Source: Muribaculaceae bacterium
Lineage (GTDB): Bacteria; Bacteroidota; Bacteroidia; Bacteroidales; Muribaculaceae
NCBI GenBank assembly: GCA_910573745.1
Contig: CAJSYI010000008.1
Span: 1 to 64,000, forward strand
Length of the DNA: 64,000 nt
Direction of reading: 5' to 3'
In this document: piece after piece, positions 8,342-17,439 of the stretch
Layout: each line of letters starts with the position of its first letter
How positions within the stretch are numbered: the first letter of the stretch is position 1
The notes under the pieces: model-generated
Seen by the model: the letters and a program-made list of their open reading frames with translations, nothing else
What the model was told of the DNA's origin: nothing
Database searches by the model: none
Made by a program: the position numbers and the translations under genes

Positions 8342-9295
8342 TCAGCCGACCACATTCTGCGGTTTTCCGGAAAGGAACGCAGCCACGTTGCCGACGGCTA
8401 TGTCCATAAGCCTGACACGAGCCTCTTTGGTGGCCCAGGCTATGTGGGGAGTGATGAAGCATCGCGGGGCGGTGAGCAACGGATTGTCGGCGGCGGGAGG
8501 CTCGGTGCCGAGCACATCCATTCCGGCCGCATATATCCTGCCTTCACGGAGGGCATCGGCCACGGCCTGCTCGTCGATCAGCGGACCACGACCTGTATTG
8601 ATCAGGATTGCGGAAGGCTTCATCGTCTCAATGCGTCTGGAGTCCACCAAATGCCTTGTCGTGTCGGTCAGCGGACAGTGCAGGCTCACCACATCGCTTT
8701 CCTTGAAAAGCGTGTCCATATCCATTTTATCATAACCGGCGGGAAGCTCCGTCTGCGGTTTGGAAGAGAACACTCCGACCTTCATGCCGAGAGCCGAAGC
8801 CACCTTGGCCGTGGCCTGTCCGGTGTGTCCGAACCCGACAACGCCGAAACGTTTTCCCGCAAGCTCCATAAGAGGGAAATCGGTGTAGCAGAAATCCTCG
8901 CTGCGGCTCCAGCGGCCTTTGCGGTTCTCATCAGCATAATGCTCCACGCGTTGCACAATAGCCAGCAGGAGCGAAATCGCCATCTGCGCCACAGACATCG
9001 TGCTGTAGGAAGGGATGTTGGTGACCACGATGCCTCGGCTTGCCGCCGCATCGACATCCACTATGTTGTAGCCTGTGGCCAGCACGCCGATGTATTTAAG
9101 TTCAGGAAGCCGGGAAATAGCGTCCGCGTCAAGCACCGTCTTATTGGTGATGACTATTTCGGAGCCTATTGCCCGCTCCACCGTCTTATCGGCGGGAGTA
9201 CGGTCATAGACCGTCAGGTCGCCAAAAGCGGCCATGGCACCCCAGTCAAGGTCGCCGGGATTTAGTGTATATCCGTCAAGAACCGTTATCTTCAT
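8342..9295 (-). CDS. D-2-hydroxyacid dehydrogenase (glycerate/hydroxypyruvate reductase type), copy 1
   Basis: An NAD(P)-dependent D-isomer 2-hydroxyacid dehydrogenase of 317 residues. The cofactor motif GFGHTG is at 154-159, and the catalytic triad is Arg236 (NTGRGP), Glu265 and His284 (ITPHIAW). ATGYNIVDVDAAASRGI and IPSYSTMSVAQ place it near glycerate dehydrogenase/hydroxypyruvate reductase rather than lactate dehydrogenase, but the substrate is not certain. The ATG at 9295 (MKITVLDGYTLNPGDLDW) is preferred over a longer frame to 9346 because it aligns with the start of copy 2. It sits 47 bp after copy 2 on the same strand. Confidence 0.9.
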   Translation of the reverse strand: MKITVLDGYTLNPGDLDWGAMAAFGDLTVYDRTPADKTVERAIGSEIVITNKTVLDADAISRLPELKYIGVLATGYNIVDVDAAASRGIVVTNIPSYSTMSVAQMAISLLLAIVQRVEHYADENRKGRWSRSEDFCYTDFPLMELAGKRFGVVGFGHTGQATAKVASALGMKVGVFSSKPQTELPAGYDKMDMDTLFKESDVVSLHCPLTDTTRHLVDSRRIETMKPSAILINTGRGPLIDEQAVADALREGRIYAAGMDVLGTEPPAADNPLLTAPRCFITPHIAWATKEARVRLMDIAVGNVAAFLSGKPQNVVG

Positions 9296-9342
9296 TTTAC
9301 TAAAAACTGAATTATATTCCCTTATATATGACACCTTAGACC

Positions 9343-10308
9343 TCAACCAACCCTGTTCACCGGATTTCCGTCAAGGAAAGCCTCAAGGTTGGCTGCGGCC
9401 TGGCAAAGCGCACGGCTGCGTGCTTCCCGCGAGGCCCATGCCACATGCGGAGTGATGAAGCAGTTGCGGGCATGGAGCAACGGATGGTCGGCCGACGGCG
9501 GCTCCTTCGAAAGCACGTCAACTCCGGCTGCGGCTATCCGTCCCGAATTAAGCGCCTCGGCCAAAGCCGACTCGTCTACTATCGGGCCGCGCGCAGTGTT
9601 GATGAAAACCGCAGACGGCCTCATCCTGTCTATCATGGCCGCACTGACGAGTCCCCGGGTCTCGGGCAAAAGAGGACAATGCACGCTCACCACGTCGCTC
9701 GTGGCCATAAGCTCCGCAAGCCCCATCTTGACATATCCCTCGGGAAGGTCTTCCTGCGCCTTGGAAGTGAACACGGCGACCTTCATGCCGAAAGCCTCTG
9801 CCATCCGCGCCACTGCCGAACCGATGTCTCCGAGTCCGATTATGCCCATCTGCTTGCCGTCAAGTTCGACAAGCGGATGAGGCTGGTAATCGAACCCCGG
9901 TTCACCGCTCCATTTCCCACGCCGGGTGAGCGAATCATAACAGAACGGATGCTGGCATATCTCAAGAAGGAGCGCGAAAGCCATCTGGGCCACCGACATC
10001 GTGCTGTAAGAAGGGATGTTCGTAACGGTTATGCCTCGCGCGGCTGCGGCCTGCACATCGATGAAGTTGTAGCCCGTGGCAAAAGCCCCTATGTATTTCA
10101 GCTTCGGAAGCCTCTCCAGCTCATTGCGGCCTATCCTGACCCGGTTCACGAGAATCGCGTCGGCATCCGACGCACGCGAAACGAGCGACGAAGGCTCCGT
10201 AGCGTCATAGACATCGAGACGCCCGAGCCTCCGCAACGGGCTCCAGTCAAGGTCGCCGGGATTGACGCCGTACGCGTCAAGGGCCACAATCTTAAATTCA
10301 CGTGTCAT
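9343..10308 (-). CDS. D-2-hydroxyacid dehydrogenase, copy 2
   Basis: A 321-residue paralogue of the next gene downstream: same opening (VNPGDLDW), same IPSYSTMSVAQMA block, cofactor motif GLGDIG at 158-163 and triad Arg240 / Glu269 / His288. GLGDIG is the more canonical GxGxxG and is followed by Ser, whereas copy 1 has GFGHTG followed by Gln. The segment between residues 118 and 150 also differs between copies, so the substrates may have diverged. The ATG at 10308 gives the aligned start; the frame extends to 10356 without support. The pair arose by tandem duplication. Confidence 0.9.
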   Translation of the reverse strand: MTREFKIVALDAYGVNPGDLDWSPLRRLGRLDVYDATEPSSLVSRASDADAILVNRVRIGRNELERLPKLKYIGAFATGYNFIDVQAAAARGITVTNIPSYSTMSVAQMAFALLLEICQHPFCYDSLTRRGKWSGEPGFDYQPHPLVELDGKQMGIIGLGDIGSAVARMAEAFGMKVAVFTSKAQEDLPEGYVKMGLAELMATSDVVSVHCPLLPETRGLVSAAMIDRMRPSAVFINTARGPIVDESALAEALNSGRIAAAGVDVLSKEPPSADHPLLHARNCFITPHVAWASREARSRALCQAAANLEAFLDGNPVNRVG

Positions 10309-10386
10309 ACCTTCGTTTTCTGCTTTGCAATTCCATTCTTCACCCAACACTTCCATGCTTCGGCGAAATGCCCCACGGCATTTACG

Positions 10387-12567
10387 TCAGTTTCCCATCT
10401 CCGAAAGGAATTTGACACGCACGAGGCGAATCTCCTCCTCCGTATAGTCCTCACCGAGTTCCTGGATGGCCTCTTCTATGTCGTCCTCCTCGCTCTGGCG
10501 GAAAAAGTCCATTATCTCCTCCTGCTGGTCTTCGTCAAGGATATCGTCGAGGAAATAGCCGATGTTTATCTTCGTGCCAGTCTCCACTATCGACTCAAGC
10601 TCGTCGAGAAGTTCTGAATACTCAAGCCCCTTTGATTCGGCAAGCTCGTCGAGCGCAATCTTACGGTCGATTCCCTGGATAAGGAAAATCTTGACATTGC
10701 TCTTGCTCGGCACAGTACGCACCCTCAGGTCTTCCGGGCGCTGAATCTCGTTTGCCTCCACATGGCGGCGTATCACGTCCACGAATTCCTGACCGAAACG
10801 CTTGGCCTTTCCGGCCCCGACGCCCGGTATGTTCTTAAGTTCGTCGAGCGAGACAGGATACGTCGTTGCCATGGCCTCGAGAGAAGGATCCTGGAATATC
10901 ACGTACGGAGGGAGCCCGAGGTCTTTTGCCCGTCTCTTCCTCAAGTCCTTAAGGATAGCGAAAAGTTCTGGGTCGGCCACATATGCCGTGCCGTCCTTGA
11001 TTTGCGGTTCTGCGTCGTTTTCTGAAAATTCTGCGTCTTCCACTATTTTAAACGTTTTTGGATGCTTTAAAAATTCTTCACCTTCAGGAGTGATCTGTAT
11101 CACCCCGTAGTTTTCTAAGTCTCGGTTAAGGTATCCGGCAATCACCGCCTGCCGGATCAAGGCGTTTAGGAATCGTTCCTCGGTCTTGGGCAACGAGCCG
11201 AAAGCCTCGAGGTTTTCATGGCCGCGCGAACGGATGTCGTCTGTCTTACGTCCGGTAACCACATTTATTATATAATCCGACCTGAACCTCTCGCCCACTC
11301 CTGTAACTGCTTCAAGCACGGCAAGAAGTTCATCGGTGGCTTCAATCTGGTGTTTCGGATGCAGGCAGTTGTCGCAAAGGCCGCAGTTGTCCTCATGGTA
11401 TTCTTCGCCGAAATAATGGAGAAGAATCTTCCGCCTGCATACCGACGACTCCGCGTAGCTCTCAATCTCGGCCAGAAGCTGACGTCCGATCTCCTGCTCT
11501 ACGGGCGACTTGCCCTGCATCAGCTTCTCGAGCTTCTGCATGTCCTTATGGCAGAAATACGCTATGCAGTGCCCTTCGCCGCCGTCGCGGCCGGCACGTC
11601 CAGTCTCCTGATAATAGCCTTCAAGGCTCTTGGGGATGTCGTAATGGATCACGTAGCGCACGTCAGGCTTGTCAATGCCCATGCCGAAGGCTATGGTGGC
11701 CACTATCACATCCACCTTCTCATGCAGGAAAGCGTCCTGATTCTCCGAGCGCGTGTTGCCGTCCATTCCGGCGTGGTAAGGAAGCACCTTTATGTCATTG
11801 ACACGCAGCGTCTCTGCCAGCTCCTCCACTCCCCGCCGCGAAAGGCAGTAGATGATGCCGCTTTTGCCGGGATTGTTCTTGATGAAGTGTATTATTTCCT
11901 TATCCACCCCCTTCGTCTTCTTACGCACCTCATAATAAAGGTTGGTGCGGTTGAACGAAAGCTTGAACACCTTGGCGTCCAGCATATCGAGATTCCTTTG
12001 GATGTCATGCTGCACCTTGGGGGTGGCCGTGGCCGTGAGCGCGATTACGGGACGCGGGCCGATCTGGTTGATTATGGGGCGTATGCGGCGGTATTCAGGC
12101 CGGAAGTCATGTCCCCACTCGGATATGCAGTGCGCCTCGTCCACGGCATAGAACGAAATCGTGGCCTTCTTAAGGAACCTTATATTGTCTTCCTTGGTGA
12201 GCGACTCCGGAGCCACATAAAGCAGCTTCGTCTTTCCTGAAAGCACATCCGCCTTCACCAGGTCGGACTGTCCCTTGTTGAGCGACGAGTTAAGGAAATG
12301 GGCCACGCCGTCGTCCTCGCCGTAATTGCGCATCGCATCGACCTGGTTCTTCATAAGCGCAATCAGAGGGGAGATGACTATGGCCGTACCCTCGCTCATA
12401 AGCGCGGGCAGCTGGTAGCAAAGAGACTTGCCTCCGCCCGTAGGCATAAGCACGAAGACATCGTTGCCGTCGATAAGCTCGGCAATGATCTCTTCCTGGT
12501 TCCCTTTGAATTTTTCAAACCCGAAGTTTTCCTTCAGGGCTCTTCTGATTGCTACTCGGTCGGCCAT
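10387..12567 (-). CDS. recQ: ATP-dependent DNA helicase RecQ
   Basis: RecQ unwinds DNA 3'-5' in recombination and fork repair. The 726-residue product has Walker A PTGGGKS (42-48), the DEAH box at 143-146 within AVDEAHCISEWGHDFRPEYRR, motif VI (QETGRAGRDG), a zinc-binding RQC region with Cys residues (CRRKILLHYFGE, CGLCDNC), a winged helix and an HRDC domain (LRKRRAKDLGLPPYVIFQD). After HRDC there is an extra acidic C-terminal stretch of about 110 residues, typical of Bacteroidota RecQ. A TATCTTTG box on the minus strand at 12628-12635 lies 61 nt before the start. Confidence 0.96.
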   Translation of the reverse strand: MADRVAIRRALKENFGFEKFKGNQEEIIAELIDGNDVFVLMPTGGGKSLCYQLPALMSEGTAIVISPLIALMKNQVDAMRNYGEDDGVAHFLNSSLNKGQSDLVKADVLSGKTKLLYVAPESLTKEDNIRFLKKATISFYAVDEAHCISEWGHDFRPEYRRIRPIINQIGPRPVIALTATATPKVQHDIQRNLDMLDAKVFKLSFNRTNLYYEVRKKTKGVDKEIIHFIKNNPGKSGIIYCLSRRGVEELAETLRVNDIKVLPYHAGMDGNTRSENQDAFLHEKVDVIVATIAFGMGIDKPDVRYVIHYDIPKSLEGYYQETGRAGRDGGEGHCIAYFCHKDMQKLEKLMQGKSPVEQEIGRQLLAEIESYAESSVCRRKILLHYFGEEYHEDNCGLCDNCLHPKHQIEATDELLAVLEAVTGVGERFRSDYIINVVTGRKTDDIRSRGHENLEAFGSLPKTEERFLNALIRQAVIAGYLNRDLENYGVIQITPEGEEFLKHPKTFKIVEDAEFSENDAEPQIKDGTAYVADPELFAILKDLRKRRAKDLGLPPYVIFQDPSLEAMATTYPVSLDELKNIPGVGAGKAKRFGQEFVDVIRRHVEANEIQRPEDLRVRTVPSKSNVKIFLIQGIDRKIALDELAESKGLEYSELLDELESIVETGTKINIGYFLDDILDEDQQEEIMDFFRQSEEDDIEEAIQELGEDYTEEEIRLVRVKFLSEMGN

Positions 12568-12627
12568 AAATCATAATATTAATGTGTAGGGGGCGGCCGC
12601 CTCCGGCACTCCGGAGACTTCACCATA

Positions 12628-12635
12628 CAAAGATA
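12628..12635 (-). promoter_or_regulatory. -7 box of recQ
   Basis: TATCTTTG on the minus strand, matching TAnnTTTG, 61 nt upstream of the recQ ATG. A TTG about 22 nt upstream could be the -33 element. Confidence 0.5.
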
Positions 12636-12732
12636 CGAAATTTTCTCCGGAAAGCGGCAATTTTCAGGGCAATTTTGTCTCATCCCATGATTTGCAGGCC
12701 GTCAAATGTAGTTTTTTTGCCCGGTTTATGTC

Positions 12733-12740
12733 TAACTTTA
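12733..12740 (+). promoter_or_regulatory. -7-like box directly before the ECF sigma gene
   Basis: TAACTTTA ends four bases before the sigma-factor ATG at 12745, with a T-rich TTTTTTTG tract at 12712-12719. If used, the transcript would be nearly leaderless. The last base of the box deviates from consensus. Confidence 0.35.
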
Positions 12741-12744
12741 CATC

Positions 12745-13245
12745 ATGAAAACGAAATCACGCCAACAACTACAAGACGAGGTTGTCGAGATGATCGGACG
12801 CCACAAAGGACGCATAATTATGATATGCCAGGCATACACCGATTCCCGCGCCGACCTCGAGGACTGCTTTCAGGAAGTGGCCGCAAGGATATGGGAAGGA
12901 TACGCCAACTTCCGTGGCGACGCGGCTGAGGCCACCTGGATATACCGCGTCACACTCAACTGTGCAATAAACTTTTCCCGCAGATCCAGGCAGAAGCCGC
13001 CGACCGTGGCTTTGCTCGACCACGACATGATCGAGGAAGCATCATCTGAAACCGACAAAAACACTGAACGGCTTTACCGGCTCATAGACATGCTAAACCC
13101 GTTCGAAAAAGCCATAGTGCTGCTGTGGCTCGAGAACCTCCCCTATTCGGAAATAGCCCTCGTGATGGGGATGAGCGTAAAGAACGTGTCGGTTAAGCTA
13201 ACGAGGATAAAGGAAAAACTGAAACAAAACGCCAAAACAGATTAA
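12745..13245 (+). CDS. ECF-type RNA polymerase sigma factor
   Basis: A 166-residue sigma-70 family protein of the ECF class with only regions 2 and 4. Region 2 is ICQAYTDSRADLEDCFQEVAARIWEGYANFRGDAAEATWIYRVTLNCA, and region 4 is LNPFEKAIVLLWLENLPYSEIALVMGMSVKNVSVKLTRIKEKLK with a helix-turn-helix at the end. Such factors redirect RNA polymerase to a small regulon once a membrane partner releases them. The next gene starts 8 bases after its stop and encodes a membrane protein that is a plausible partner. The inducing signal is not visible. Confidence 0.9.
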   Translation: MKTKSRQQLQDEVVEMIGRHKGRIIMICQAYTDSRADLEDCFQEVAARIWEGYANFRGDAAEATWIYRVTLNCAINFSRRSRQKPPTVALLDHDMIEEASSETDKNTERLYRLIDMLNPFEKAIVLLWLENLPYSEIALVMGMSVKNVSVKLTRIKEKLKQNAKTD

Positions 13246-13253
13246 GTAAAGTT

Positions 13254-13823
13254 ATGGAAAACAAAGAATTTACCGAACTCGCCAATTCATGGGTTGAACG
13301 AAGAAAACGAATCGACTCGGCAGACGTATTCAACCGGCAACTACTTTCCGAGACCCTCGTGGCCAAATCCTTCTGGCTCGCGCCGAAGCCTATGGCTTTC
13401 TGCATAATGCTGTCCATGTTTTTCATATTCGCGATGACATACTGCGTACTCGCCAAGCCGTCATACTGGCCTGTGGCCGCTATGTGCATATTCGGATTGG
13501 CCGACACGGCATGGCAGACCTCCATGCGCGACAAGATACGGAGGATGGACGGAGGCGTGGTCGGGCTCCAGACCAACCTCCTCAGATACAGACGGGGTTA
13601 TATCCGGCTCAGCATAGCGATGTGGATTGCGATGATTCCTTTCTTATGGTGGTACGGATGGTTCTTCGACCTCTATTCCGACCCGGCAACTGCCATAATC
13701 TGCATTTCCATCCTCGCAGCGGCATGCATATTGACGTTCTATTGGCGCACGCGCAAGACGTTCCGTGCTCTCGGCGACCTGCAATCAATCGCTACCGACC
13801 TTAAAGACCTCAACAGCGACTGA
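13254..13823 (+). CDS. Membrane protein cotranscribed with the sigma factor (candidate anti-sigma)
   Basis: The 189-residue protein has a soluble N-terminal stretch of about 45 residues, then four predicted membrane helices in two pairs: MAFCIMLSMFFIFAMTYCVL with WPVAAMCIFGLADTAW, and LSIAMWIAMIPFLWWYGWFF with AIICISILAAACILTFYW. It ends in a short helical tail. I recognise no family signature and no ZAS zinc motif. Its position 8 bp after the ECF sigma gene suggests it holds the factor at the membrane through the N-terminal segment; this is inference from context. Confidence 0.75.
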   Translation: MENKEFTELANSWVERRKRIDSADVFNRQLLSETLVAKSFWLAPKPMAFCIMLSMFFIFAMTYCVLAKPSYWPVAAMCIFGLADTAWQTSMRDKIRRMDGGVVGLQTNLLRYRRGYIRLSIAMWIAMIPFLWWYGWFFDLYSDPATAIICISILAAACILTFYWRTRKTFRALGDLQSIATDLKDLNSD

Positions 13824-13847
13824 CGCGCCCTGAATCGAGCCTTACGG

Positions 13848-13883
13848 AATCCGTCGTGCCGAATCATACGGCATGACGGATTT
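13848..13883 (+). terminator. Hairpin after the sigma/membrane-protein operon
   Basis: AATCCGTCGTGCCG and CGGCATGACGGATT form a stem with one mismatch around a 7-nt loop, followed by TTTTGG. It lies between the sigma operon and the TlpA-like gene. Confidence 0.6.
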
Positions 13884-13942
13884 TGGCATTTGGGGATTTT
13901 TTACTATCTTCGCATCCTGAACTTTACCCAAAACCAAGAATC

Positions 13943-14974
13943 ATGAAATTAAAATCAGCAATCATAAAGGCTTTCCGCCCTCTCTCGTTACTTCTGCTCT
14001 CTTCGCCCATGCTGTTGTCTTGCCAGAAGCAGGAAAGCAGCCTTGAGGCCCGTTTCCCGGACAAGTTTGAGGGGAAGACAGTGGAGATGGTGTCTTTCCG
14101 CGACTCTGCAGTCCTGCAGACAGGAGTGGTCAAGGACGGCCGCATCCTCTTCGACAACACCAGTCTTCTCGGCGATGAGCCGAGGCTCGTGGAACTCACC
14201 ATCGACGGACGAGTAAAGGCTTTCGCAGTGATAGAACCCGGCGCGGCCAAACTTGCAGACTCTCTGCACGTGGCCACCGGAACACCGCTCAACGACAGGT
14301 TCTCCGCGCTAATGTCTCAGCTCGACTCGGTCGAGAACCTCGACGACATGAATGCATACGTCAATTTCGCCGATGCAAAGTTCGACGAAAACAAAGACAA
14401 CACTCTAGGTGCTTATTTCGGTATGGAAGTGATAAAGTTCGCCGAACCGGCACGCGTGGACTCTTTCCTGAAAATCGCGCCGAAGACCATCGCTGAAAGC
14501 AAAAAGGCACAGAGGTTCATCCGCTTCGCCAACCTACGAAAGGCCACCTCTCCCGGCAACAGATACGTTGACTTCTCCGCCGTCGGGAAAGACGGCAAAG
14601 ATGTCCGGTTCAGTTCCTTCATCGTTCCCGGGCATTACACCGTGGTGGACTTCTGGGCTTCATGGTGTCCTTACTGCATCAAAGAGATACCTCAACTGAA
14701 GGAAATACACGAAAAGTATTCCGGCAAGGGCGTGGACATAGTGGGCATAGCCGTACGCGACAAGACAGAAGACACCGAAGCTTCCGTGGCAAAGCACTCG
14801 ATTCCATGGAAAGTGATGTACAACGCCCAGCGCGTGCCTTACGACATCTACGGCTTCACCGGAATCCCGCACCTTATGCTCATCGGGCCCGACGGAAGAA
14901 TCATAGCCCGAGGCGAATCCGCAGCACAGACAGCGGCCAGGCTCTCCGCGCTGCTCGGCACGCAAAAACAATAA
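13943..14974 (+). CDS. TlpA-like thioredoxin-fold lipoprotein with DUF4369-like N-domain
   Basis: From the ATG at 13943 the product has 343 residues: a lipoprotein signal ending LLSC (Cys27), an N-terminal beta-rich domain resembling DUF4369 (KFEGKTVEMVSFRDSAVLQTGVVKDGRILF), a helical linker, and a C-terminal thioredoxin domain with FWASWCPYCIKEIP (active-site CPYC at 242-245) and the cis-Pro segment TGIPHLMLIGPDG. It should act as a periplasm-facing thiol-disulphide oxidoreductase. The frame reaches back to 13883, but that part contains the TATCTTCG box (about 13909) and no signal peptide. It stands alone between two gene groups. Confidence 0.9.
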   Translation: MKLKSAIIKAFRPLSLLLLSSPMLLSCQKQESSLEARFPDKFEGKTVEMVSFRDSAVLQTGVVKDGRILFDNTSLLGDEPRLVELTIDGRVKAFAVIEPGAAKLADSLHVATGTPLNDRFSALMSQLDSVENLDDMNAYVNFADAKFDENKDNTLGAYFGMEVIKFAEPARVDSFLKIAPKTIAESKKAQRFIRFANLRKATSPGNRYVDFSAVGKDGKDVRFSSFIVPGHYTVVDFWASWCPYCIKEIPQLKEIHEKYSGKGVDIVGIAVRDKTEDTEASVAKHSIPWKVMYNAQRVPYDIYGFTGIPHLMLIGPDGRIIARGESAAQTAARLSALLGTQKQ

Positions 14975-15031
14975 TTCCATTCGCAGCGTTCTCTCTTCTG
15001 AAGAAAAACACACTCTAAAAACCGCTGAAAA

Positions 15032-16714
15032 ATGGAGACAAACACCGCACCTAAGCTCGCGCCGTCGTTGAACGGGATAATAGAACAAAGCATCCGAGAC
15101 AACTGGGAGTTGACTGCCCTGTCCGACATGGGCGGCGTCAACCTCCAGTTCAATGATGTGGCCGTATACATAGAAAAGCTCCACATACTGTTTGAGGCAG
15201 CCGGGCTAAAACCGGGCGACAAAGTGGCGATATGCGGCAAGAACGCGTCGAAATGGGCCGTAGCCCTACTGGCATGCCTTACGGCCAGGATGGTAGCCGT
15301 GCCCATACTGCATGAGTTCAAGCCCGACATGATACACCACCTCGTCAACCATTCCGACGCCAAGCTCCTTTTCGTGGACGAGGCCATCTGGGAAAACCTC
15401 GACGAACGCCTGCTTCCTTCCCTCGTGGGCGCGTTCTTCATCTCTGAGATGGGGATGCCCTTCTCGCGCAGCAAAAAGCTCTCTGAGGCCAGAAACAACA
15501 TCAACACGCTTTTCGGCAAGAAATTCCCTTACGACTTCAAGCCGGAAGACGTTAGATATGTCCGTGAATCGCCCGGCGAACTCGCTCTGATAAACTACAC
15601 TTCCGGCTCCACCGGCGCATCCAAGGGCGTCATGCTCTCTTACCGCAGCCTGTGGAGCAACATACGCTTCTGCCTCGACCATCTCCATTTCCTTAAGCCA
15701 GGCGACGGCATAGTCAATATGCTCCCTCTCGCACACCTCTACGGAATGACAATCGACATGCTCCACCCTTTCTGCCGTGGATGCCATTGCCATTTCCTGA
15801 CACGCGTACCGTCGCCCAAAATAATACTCAAGGCTTTCGCCGACGTGCGCCCCAAACTGATCATCGCAGTTCCGCTCATCCTTGAAAAGATAATACGCAC
15901 ACAGGTGTTCCCGCTCCTTGAGAAACCGCTGATGCGCATACTGCTCAAAGTGCCGGTGCTCGACAGCCGACTGCTTGCCAAAGTGAAGGCCGGACTCGAA
16001 CAGGCATTCGGAGGACACCTGCAGGAACTGATCATAGGCGGTGCCGCGCTCAACGGCGAGGTGGAGGCTTTCCTCAGAAAAATCGGATTCCCCTACACCG
16101 TGGGCTACGGAATGACGGAATGCGGCCCTCTGATTTCCTACTCACCCCCTTCGGAAAACCGTCTGCGCTCCTGCGGAAGAATCGTAGACCGAATGGAGGC
16201 CAAGGTGGAGTCGCCAGACCCGCAAAGGGTTCCCGGCAACCTTTGGGTGAGGGGCGACAACGTCATGGACGGATACTACAAAAACGAAAAGGCAACCCGT
16301 GAGGCAATCCCAGACCCAGCATCGGGATGGATGAACACGGGCGACCTGTGCACGATCGACCCCGACGGCTTCATAACCATTTCCGGGCGTTCAAAGACGA
16401 TGATTCTCGGCCCGTCGGGACAAAACATATATCCGGAAGAGATAGAGCATGCCCTCGACAACCTGCACTTCGTGAGCGAATCGCTGGTAATCGACGACAA
16501 CGGACGGCTCATCGCCCTCGTATATCCCGATTTCGATTCGGCACGTTCGCTGGGACTCGACCGTGAGGCACTGGAAAAGGTGATGGAGGAAAACATCGCA
16601 ACCCTCAACAAGAGCCTGCCCGCATACTCCAAGATTTCAAGAATCAAGATTTTCGAGGAGGAGTTCGAGAAGACCCCGAAACGTTCAATAAAACGATTCC
16701 TTTACCAACCATGA
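15032..16714 (+). CDS. AMP-dependent acyl-CoA ligase (fatty-acid type)
   Basis: A 560-residue ANL-superfamily enzyme that adenylates a carboxylic acid and transfers it to CoA. The phosphate loop YTSGSTGASKGVML begins near residue 189; GYGMTECGPLIS, the A8-type block MNTGDLCTIDPDGFITISGRSKTMI and the C-terminal catalytic Lys in KTPKRSIKRFL are all present. The domain order resembles long-chain acyl-CoA synthetases; the acyl substrate is not identified. Its last codons overlap the neuD start by 4 bp, coupling it to the sialic-acid-type genes downstream, so a role in acylating an envelope glycan or lipid is possible but unproven. Confidence 0.9.
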   Translation: METNTAPKLAPSLNGIIEQSIRDNWELTALSDMGGVNLQFNDVAVYIEKLHILFEAAGLKPGDKVAICGKNASKWAVALLACLTARMVAVPILHEFKPDMIHHLVNHSDAKLLFVDEAIWENLDERLLPSLVGAFFISEMGMPFSRSKKLSEARNNINTLFGKKFPYDFKPEDVRYVRESPGELALINYTSGSTGASKGVMLSYRSLWSNIRFCLDHLHFLKPGDGIVNMLPLAHLYGMTIDMLHPFCRGCHCHFLTRVPSPKIILKAFADVRPKLIIAVPLILEKIIRTQVFPLLEKPLMRILLKVPVLDSRLLAKVKAGLEQAFGGHLQELIIGGAALNGEVEAFLRKIGFPYTVGYGMTECGPLISYSPPSENRLRSCGRIVDRMEAKVESPDPQRVPGNLWVRGDNVMDGYYKNEKATREAIPDPASGWMNTGDLCTIDPDGFITISGRSKTMILGPSGQNIYPEEIEHALDNLHFVSESLVIDDNGRLIALVYPDFDSARSLGLDREALEKVMEENIATLNKSLPAYSKISRIKIFEEEFEKTPKRSIKRFLYQP

Positions 16715-17358
16715 ACATAAGGAAGACGATAACGCATGACAGGCCGATCGTGCTGCTCGGAGGAGGCGGACACGCCCTCTCGCTGCTTGAGGCATTCCCG
16801 CCACTTACGCGTGCCATCGGCTACACGGCTCTTGAGCCTTCGCCCAAAATGCCCGTGGAATGGCTCGGCGACGACGAAACCTTCCGCTGCCTGTTCAAAC
16901 CGGAAGACGTTGTAATGCTCTGCGCATTGGTCTACGGCGGACGTCCAGACCTCTCCCTGAGACGCAGGATAATAGAATCCTTCATCGGATACGACTTCGC
17001 CACGCTGATTGCCCCTTCGGCCGTCGTAACCGACAACTGTGAAATAGGCGAGGGAGCGGAAATAATGCATCGCGCGGTCATAAACCGTGCAAGAATCGGA
17101 CGCAACGCAGTGGTCAACACGGGAGCCATAATCGAGCATGACTGCTCAATCGGCGACAACTCATTCATCGGGCCCGGAGCCGTCCTCGGCGGCGAAGTGG
17201 AGATAGGCCCTGACTGCTTCATCGGAATGGGGACATGCATACGCAACGGCGTGGGCATTGCCGCAGGAACGGTCATCGGAATGGGTTCGGTGGTAACAGC
17301 CAACATAACCCAGCCCGGAACATACGCAGGCTCAGGCAACCGTCTGCGCCGCATCTGA
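16711..17358 (+). CDS. neuD: NeuD/PglD-family sugar O- or N-acetyltransferase
   Basis: A 215-residue trimeric left-handed beta-helix acetyltransferase. An N-terminal Rossmann-like part starts at IVLLGGGGHALSLLEAF; hexapeptide repeats follow (SAVVTDNCEIGEGAEIMHRAVINR through AIIEHDCSIGDNSFIGPGAVLGG) with the conserved IIEHDC His. Members acetylate nucleotide-linked or free amino sugars; NeuD members act in sialic acid synthesis. It overlaps the acyl-CoA ligase by 4 bp and precedes neuB, which supports the NeuD role. Whether the product is sialic acid, legionaminic acid or another nonulosonate cannot be told. Confidence 0.88.
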   Translation: MNIRKTITHDRPIVLLGGGGHALSLLEAFPPLTRAIGYTALEPSPKMPVEWLGDDETFRCLFKPEDVVMLCALVYGGRPDLSLRRRIIESFIGYDFATLIAPSAVVTDNCEIGEGAEIMHRAVINRARIGRNAVVNTGAIIEHDCSIGDNSFIGPGAVLGGEVEIGPDCFIGMGTCIRNGVGIAAGTVIGMGSVVTANITQPGTYAGSGNRLRRI

Positions 17359-17360
17359 GA

Positions 17361-17422
17361 GGCTGTTTAAAAATGAATCTCCGGACATGCAACCTCAAAT
17401 CAACAGTCATTTTTAAACAGCC
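17361..17422. repeat. Long perfect inverted repeat between neuD and neuB
   Basis: Two 16-nt arms, GGCTGTTTAAAAATGA (17361-17376) and its exact reverse complement (17407-17422), enclose a 30-nt loop. It fills almost the whole gap of 81 bp. As RNA it forms a stem that neither ends in a T run nor leaves room for an obvious promoter. Confidence 0.85.
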
Positions 17423-17439
17423 GCTGAAATCAATCCATC

